Assembly (NCBI GenBank): GCA_044236545.1
Contig: JBIIGI010000004.1
Span: 8,489 to 72,488, forward strand
Reading direction: 5' to 3'
Length of the DNA stretch: 64,000 nt
Origin: UBA6821 sp044236545
Lineage (GTDB): Bacteria > Verrucomicrobiota > Verrucomicrobiia > Chthoniobacterales > UBA6821
The position numbers and the translations under genes were made by a program. The notes beneath the pieces were generated by a model. The model saw only the letters and a program-made list of their open reading frames with translations. It was not told where the DNA came from and made no database searches. Position 1 is the first letter of the stretch. Each line of letters opens with the position of its first letter. This document shows, one piece after another, positions 60,115 to 64,000 of the stretch.

Positions 60115-60953
60115 TGAGACTCCCCTCGCCGAACCGCTGGAAGTCCTCCCTTGCGCCGTTACCACGTGGCTCTTCAGGCATTGGTGATCTGACGCTGGCA
60201 GGCACGCTCGCGGGATCGCGCGGCATTTCACGCCAAAAACCACGGGTTTTCGATCAATGGGCCCTCGTGTATCTCGTGGGAGGAGCTGGAAGCTATCACG
60301 ACGACCGCGGCACCGAGATGCCGGTGAGGCCCGGCGATGTGATCCTCGTCTTTCCCGAACTGGCCCACTCCTACGGACCACCTGCCGGCGGGGAATGGGA
60401 CGAGCTCTACGTCTGCTTCAGGGGCCCTGCCTTCGAGGCATGGCGGGAGAGCGGCCTCCTCGACATCCGCCGCCCCGTCTTCCCCTGGCATCCACCCGAG
60501 CGCGGACTACCGCTCATGCAGGAATTCTTCGGGCTACTGGGCCGCCGGGGCGTCACCATGCTTGATGCAACGTGCCATTGGCAGTGCATGATGGCCCGGA
60601 TCTTCGCCAACCGGGCGGAGGCGCCCCGCGGACCGGCCCAACCGGAATGGTTCCTGCACGCCCTCGACCTGCTTGAGCGCCGTCAAGTCGAGGGCGAACG
60701 CGGACTCCGTGCCGTCGCCGCGGAATGCGGGATGGGTTACAAGAACTTCCGGAAAAAATTCGCCCTCATCGCGGGCCAGCCACCGGGTCGCTACGCGCTG
60801 GGGCGACGGATCGAACGGGCACGCTCCCTCCTGGCACGGCACCGATTCACCAACAAGGAACTGGCCGACCTGCTCGGATTCCACGACGAGTTCCACTTCG
60901 CCAAAACCTTCAGGAAACTGACCGGACGCACACCCCGCGAACACGCCGGCTGA
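60114..60953 (+). CDS. AraC-family transcriptional regulator with N-terminal cupin-type sensor
   Basis: 279 residues. The cupin sensor covers about 15-110 (DQWALVYLVGGAGSYHDDRGTEMPVRPGDVILVFPELAHSYGPPAGGEWDELYVCFRG). The C-terminal double HTH covers about 180-279 (LRAVAAECGMGYKNFRKKFALIAGQPPGRYALGRRIERARSLLARHRFTNKELADLLGFHDEFHFAKTFRKLTGRTPREH). It probably senses a sugar and controls the divergent dioxygenase-like and transporter genes. Confidence 0.92.
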   Translation: MRLPSPNRWKSSLAPLPRGSSGIGDLTLAGTLAGSRGISRQKPRVFDQWALVYLVGGAGSYHDDRGTEMPVRPGDVILVFPELAHSYGPPAGGEWDELYVCFRGPAFEAWRESGLLDIRRPVFPWHPPERGLPLMQEFFGLLGRRGVTMLDATCHWQCMMARIFANRAEAPRGPAQPEWFLHALDLLERRQVEGERGLRAVAAECGMGYKNFRKKFALIAGQPPGRYALGRRIERARSLLARHRFTNKELADLLGFHDEFHFAKTFRKLTGRTPREHAG

Positions 60954-61026
60954 TCATCCCGCCTGCTGTTGGGCTGTTGGACTGGGCTCGCAATGTTGGA
61001 ACGGAAGTTCTGATGGGCAGGCTCCT

Positions 61027-61135
61027 TAATCCTTAATCCCATATCCCATATCCCATATCCCATCTTCCGCCCCTCCGGGGCGCATCCCATCCTCCGCGCC
61101 TCGGCGCATTCCCCCCATCTCCTAACTTCCAACTA
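61027..61135. repeat. family D short repeats
   Basis: CCTTAATCCTTAATCCCATATCCCATATCCCATATCCC-type run (described in pieces: TTAATCC x2, then CCATATC x3) followed by GCCCCTCCGGGGCGC. The same words recur at 62039-62130 and, complementary, at 57370-57400. It lies between the AraC gene and the DUF2442 gene. Confidence 0.7.
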
Positions 61136-61481
61136 CCATCTCCTGCGCCGTAGGCGCATCAGTTCCCTCGAGATAACGATGAGCGAGTTTATCGGTCACC
61201 TCTTGCCCCTCCACAGAACCATTCTCGCACCAGACCCTCAGAATATCGGGGCCATAATCCAAACCCGTGGGAAACAGCAGTGCACCATACTTGATTTCCA
61301 GTTTGGAAAAGACCAACGGATCCTTGAGCGGTTCCACCAATGGCCCCTCCAATGATTCCAGATCAGGAAAGAGATCCAGATCAAACACACGCCCATCCTT
61401 GAACTTCAAGCGCACAACCTGCCCCCCCATCGAGCGGGCATCGACCAGTTGGGTTGCTTCCGATGTCAGTGTCTGTTGCAT
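61122..61481 (-). CDS. DUF2442 domain protein
   Basis: 119 residues from the ATG at 61481. QLVDARSMGGQVVRLKFKDGRVFDLDLFPDLESLEGPLVEPLKDPLVFSKLEIKYGALLFPTGLDYGPDILRVWCENG is the DUF2442 layout (linear recognition-like small domain). DUF2442 genes usually sit beside DUF4160 genes, as here (8 bp downstream of that frame's stop), and are discussed as toxin-antitoxin-like pairs. Function is not shown. Confidence 0.82.
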   Translation of the reverse strand: MQQTLTSEATQLVDARSMGGQVVRLKFKDGRVFDLDLFPDLESLEGPLVEPLKDPLVFSKLEIKYGALLFPTGLDYGPDILRVWCENGSVEGQEVTDKLAHRYLEGTDAPTAQEMVVGS

Positions 61482-61489
61482 CTTTCGTC

Positions 61490-61752
61490 CTATTCCAAGG
61501 GTGCAATCTGGGGGATCGGCTTCATTTCTCTTGCGAGTTGCCAGCATACTGACAACTCACCCAAGTGAAGCATAGCCCATTCAATGACAAGGGCAACCGC
61601 CCTGGGTGTAAGATCACCCCTCATGTAGGCCAGAGGGCTGATCGAGAAAAGACCTTCACGCCCTCCATGGCGCGCATGAAAATGGGGCGGGTTGTGCTCC
61701 CCCGGTAATTGAAGACGATTTCAATTCCGAAGAATTCACACACTTTTGGCAT
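61490..61752 (-). pseudogene. DUF4160 domain gene with a one-base frameshift
   Basis: From the ATG at 61752 the frame reads MPKVCEFFGIEIVFNYRGST. After a run of five G (61699-61703) the family sequence continues in another frame: GEHNPPHFHARHGGREGLFSISPLAYMRGDLTPRAVALVIEWAMLHLGELSVCWQLAREMKPIPQIAPLE, stopping with TAG at 61490-61492. One extra G would restore a complete 87-residue DUF4160 protein (hallmark PPHFHA). Either the gene is broken by a homopolymer deletion, it frameshifts on the G-run, or the base call is wrong. Confidence 0.85.
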
Positions 61753-62038
61753 AACGCAATTGTAGGACTTTTTTCCTAACCACGTCAAATTTGATCAACT
61801 CTACTTAGCCCGATGGATTGCCACACGATTCTGCTCGGTGGAGATCACAACCTCCCCCGAGTGAATAGGTAACGGATTCTTGGTTAATGATGCCCGCATA
61901 GGGCCATTCTGTAACAGGATTGGTTTTAAGAAGCCAGAAAAGTAACAGAATCCGCTTTAACCTAGGAAGCCATGCTACAGGCCGCCCATCGACCCCGCCA
62001 TCTTTGGACTGCCGCCGTTCGACTCAGCCCCAATATCC
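61753..62038. other. gap without a recognisable gene
   Basis: Contains GTAACAGGATTGG and GTAACAGAATCCG words and a 31-codon minus-strand frame ending near 61806 with no similarity I can name. No promoter or RNA gene could be supported. Confidence 0.4.
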
Positions 62039-62101
62039 TTAATCCTTAATCCTTAATCCTTAATCCTTAATCCTTAATCCTTAATCCTTAATCCTTAATC
62101 C
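62039..62101. repeat. nine tandem copies of TTAATCC
   Basis: A perfect heptanucleotide array (9 x 7 bp), followed by TCCATCCCATATCCCATCTTCCGCCCC, which repeats the tail of the gap at 61040. It is typical of a slipped-strand variable locus and lies 52 bp beyond the end of the AAA/DUF4143 gene. Confidence 0.93.
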
Positions 62102-62152
62102 TCCATCCCATATCCCATCTTCCGCCCCTGGGATTAGGGAACCGACGGTTCC

Positions 62153-63373
62153 TTAGAGATTTTGCCATGGAAGAGCCGTGATTCCATCGGCCAGCTTTTG
62201 CGGTTTCGGGCATCTGCAGACGACATATGCTTGTTGTGCCTCCTTGTGATCCTTCAAAAAGGCAATCAGATGCCTGGCATCGCTGTGAGACGGTCGATCC
62301 GTCCACTTCACCTCGATGGGAATCAATTCCCCGTTCAATTCGACAAGATAATCAATCTCCCTCCCGTCCTTGCTCCTTACATGATGGAGGCTCCCTCCAA
62401 GGTACTGCAACCGCTTCCATAGCTCGATCCCAACCCATTGTTCAAAAATGGGCCCCGGATTAGCATTTACTGTGTCGAGACCCGGCTTCAGACCAGCTGC
62501 GGCATGACGCACGCCGGTGTCAAAAATCAGGAACTTCGGATTGGATACCAGATTTCTTCGGGGACTCCTTGACCATCCAGGCACCCGGATCCCTAAAAAC
62601 ATATCTTCCAGGAGTTGGTAATGAGACTTCACCGTGGGCAGACTGATGCCAACCTGCCTTGAGATCGAAGCGTAGTTGAGTTCCTCCCCTGATTCACTTG
62701 CGGCAAGTCGAAGGAAATTGACGAAAGCCCCCCAATCCCTGACCAACCCCTCCCTCCTAATCTCCTCCTCCAGATATATCGTTGTATAGGATCGAAGGAT
62801 CTCCCCACGATCTTCTTCGGAAAGCAGGGCAACACCGGGCAATTCCCCATAGGCAAGCCGCTCCATCAATTCAGCATCCGGGAATCTCGGAGATGCAACC
62901 CTTCCCGTATTGATCGGCGTCATGCACTCACTGTCAGGCTTGGCTGAACGCTCCCCTAGCACGAGCGGCATCATCTTGTGAAGCAGAGCCCTGCCGGGAA
63001 GAAGATTCGCCCCCGTTAACCTCAGCTTACGGGCCGAACTCCCAAGCAGGACGAATCTCCAGCGCGTTTTGTCCTGATCATAGAGATGCTGAACTGAATC
63101 GAAAACCGCGGGCACATTCTGCGCCTCATCCACCACCACAAAGTGGGGTTCACTCCTAGCTACCAATGCCTCGCACTCCCTGATAAAAATCCCCGGATCA
63201 GCTAACACTCTCGTCCGCTCCGCGGGATTTGAAAAATCATACCTCAGAGAGGGATCCGAAATCAGATGACGGATCAGGTACGACTTTCCCGTCTGCCTAG
63301 CGCCAAAGAGAATATGGACGAATGGCTTTGCCAAAGCCTTCTCAAGCTTGGAGCCAAGCAAGCGCGTAAACAT
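62153..63373 (-). CDS. AAA ATPase with DUF4143 domain
   Basis: 406 residues. AAA_14 domain: Walker A GARQTGKS at 24-31, Walker B PHFVVVDEAQNVP, sensor-type FVLLGSSARKLR. The C-terminal DUF4143 domain (LNYASISRQVGISLPTVKSHYQLLEDMFLGIRVPGWSRSPRRNLVSNPKFLIFDTGVRHAAAG) ends in the nuclease-like RSKDGREIDYLVELNGELIPIEVKWTDRPS with the E/D...EVK pattern. These mobile-region proteins are common, of unsettled function, and may be part of defence. The stop is near family D repeats; a 148-bp array begins 48 bp upstream of the start. Confidence 0.88.
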   Translation of the reverse strand: MFTRLLGSKLEKALAKPFVHILFGARQTGKSYLIRHLISDPSLRYDFSNPAERTRVLADPGIFIRECEALVARSEPHFVVVDEAQNVPAVFDSVQHLYDQDKTRWRFVLLGSSARKLRLTGANLLPGRALLHKMMPLVLGERSAKPDSECMTPINTGRVASPRFPDAELMERLAYGELPGVALLSEEDRGEILRSYTTIYLEEEIRREGLVRDWGAFVNFLRLAASESGEELNYASISRQVGISLPTVKSHYQLLEDMFLGIRVPGWSRSPRRNLVSNPKFLIFDTGVRHAAAGLKPGLDTVNANPGPIFEQWVGIELWKRLQYLGGSLHHVRSKDGREIDYLVELNGELIPIEVKWTDRPSHSDARHLIAFLKDHKEAQQAYVVCRCPKPQKLADGITALPWQNL

Positions 63374-63420
63374 GGCTTTATTTATATCGCCCCTTTATAA
63401 GGCGTCAATACTTTAAGAGG

Positions 63421-64000
63421 TATAAACCCGGATTGCTCAATAGAGCGGTGTTGACAGGTTTGAGCGGTTCACCCGGATGGTGAGTCCCTGGAAGGGTTAA
63501 AAGCGTTACACCGTTAAAAGGTTAAAAGGGGACTGAAGTCCGAGGCCGAATGGAACTCATGCAGGCATCTTTTGACGACGCTTTCCCTGACATTCCCCTT
63601 CTCGAATTCAGGTTCAGGGATCTCCCGGATCCACCTTTAGGGAGTTAAAAGCGTTACACCGTTAAAAGGTTAAAAGGGGACTGAAGTCCGAGGCCAAATG
63701 GAACTCATGCAGGCATCTTTTGACGACGCTTTCCCTGACATTCCCCTACTCGAATTCAGGTTCAGGGATCTTCCGGATCCACCTTTAGGGAGTTAAAAGC
63801 GTTACACCGTTAAAAGGTTAAAAGGGGACTGAAGTCCGAGGCCGAATGAAACTCATGCAGGCATCTTTTGACGACGCTTTCCCTGACATTCCCCTTCTCG
63901 AATTCAGGTTCAGGGATCTCCCGGATCCACCTTTAGGGAGTTAAAACCGTTACACCGTTAAAAGGTTAAAAGGGGACTGAAGTCCGAGGCCGAATGGAAC
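63421..64000. repeat. 148-bp period tandem array, family A, running off the right edge
   Basis: The word GTTAAAA[GC]CGTTACACC starts at 63496, 63644, 63792 and 63940, spacing exactly 148 each time. Units differ at only a few positions (for example GAATGGAACTC/AAATGGAACTC/GAATGAAACTC). The first unit is preceded by the AACCCGGATTGCTCAATAGAGCGG module that also precedes the single copy at 33456. 148 is not a multiple of 3, so the array cannot be one repeated reading frame. Confidence 0.93.

Noticed and set aside
61806..61900. 31-codon minus-strand frame
   Set aside because: Very short, no recognisable similarity, no neighbouring partner.
62036..62105. Telomere-like end
   Set aside because: TTAATCC x9 resembles a telomeric heptamer, but it is internal, flanked by genes on the same contig, and best explained by slippage.
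63540..63640. Short reading frame in the repeat unit starting ATGGAACTCATGCAGGC
   Set aside because: The unit length (148) is not a multiple of 3, the same frame is not maintained across units, and no initiation signal is seen.
63421..64000. CRISPR array
   Set aside because: The 148-bp units are repeated without unique spacers, and no cas gene is in the window.

Overview
The window reads as a chromosomal segment of a GC-rich, two-membrane (diderm) bacterium. A member of the Verrucomicrobiota is the best guess. That is inferred from the gene style: LacI/AraC-type xylose-operon-like regulators, a phytanoyl-CoA dioxygenase-like gene divergent from an AraC regulator beside a FucP-type sugar transporter, many tetratricopeptide membrane proteins, few clear Shine-Dalgarno sites, lipoproteins and an OprB-type porin remnant. 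No rRNA or phylogenetic marker was searched. Most of the window is housekeeping and densely packed.

Layout. 0-3.5 kb: two GH1 beta-glucosidase-like lipoproteins in divergent orientation (one runs off the left edge), a secreted protein of unknown function and a nitroreductase. 3.5-8.1 kb: ECF sigma factor, trmB and the proteostasis cluster tig-clpP-clpX. 8.2-13.7 kb: a peptide ABC transporter operon interrupted by a four-helix-bundle (S23-type) gene with an in-frame TGA. 13.8-18.2 kb: gpmA, pepF, a PAS histidine kinase, bcp. 18.2-21.5 kb: GDP-fucose synthesis (gmd, fcl) with a divergent XylR-like regulator. 21.5-28.2 kb: fumC, mdh, hup, gamma carbonic anhydrase, bifunctional nuclease, dcd and an SpmA-SpmB fusion. 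28.4-30.5 kb: a small accessory patch (vapBC and a 5'-truncated OprB porin). 30.5-37.8 kb: yjbQ, DUF423, nuoF-nuoE, tRNA-Asn, a GT9 glycosyltransferase, sufE, a rhodanese, rpmB, rph. 37.8-42.0 kb: a TPR membrane protein, an amidohydrolase and a DR2241-like protein. 42.0-48.7 kb: complete F-type ATP synthase operon atpBEFHAGDC. 48.8-56 kb: TPR protein, serA, glk, Mrp ATPase, rpoN. 56-64 kb: accessory genes (AbiEii-like nucleotidyltransferase with a small partner, FucP-like transporter, phytanoyl-CoA dioxygenase-like enzyme, AraC regulator, DUF4160/DUF2442 pair, AAA/DUF4143 ATPase).

The most unusual structure is in the intergenic DNA. Several families of dispersed inverted-repeat elements recur here: (A) an element bounded by TTAACCCGGATT..TGCAA-like ends with inner arms of GTTAAAAGGTTACAAGGG type; (B) an element bounded by AATATGGAACTCAG and its complement; (C) arms of the type ATGAAGGATGAATTATGA; (D) TTAATCC/CCCATAT short repeats. 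Family A also forms a tandem array of exactly 148-bp period that runs off the right edge. Some copies intrude into genes: B supplies the C-terminus of a histidine kinase, and C surrounds the S23-type gene inside the peptide-transport operon.

Other points of note: a CRP/FNR-like palindrome upstream of atpB, a strong hairpin between atpE and atpF, an unusually short AtpH, an Mrp protein lacking the usual C-terminal Cys pair, and perfect or near-perfect palindromes at the vapB and gmd/regulator starts.
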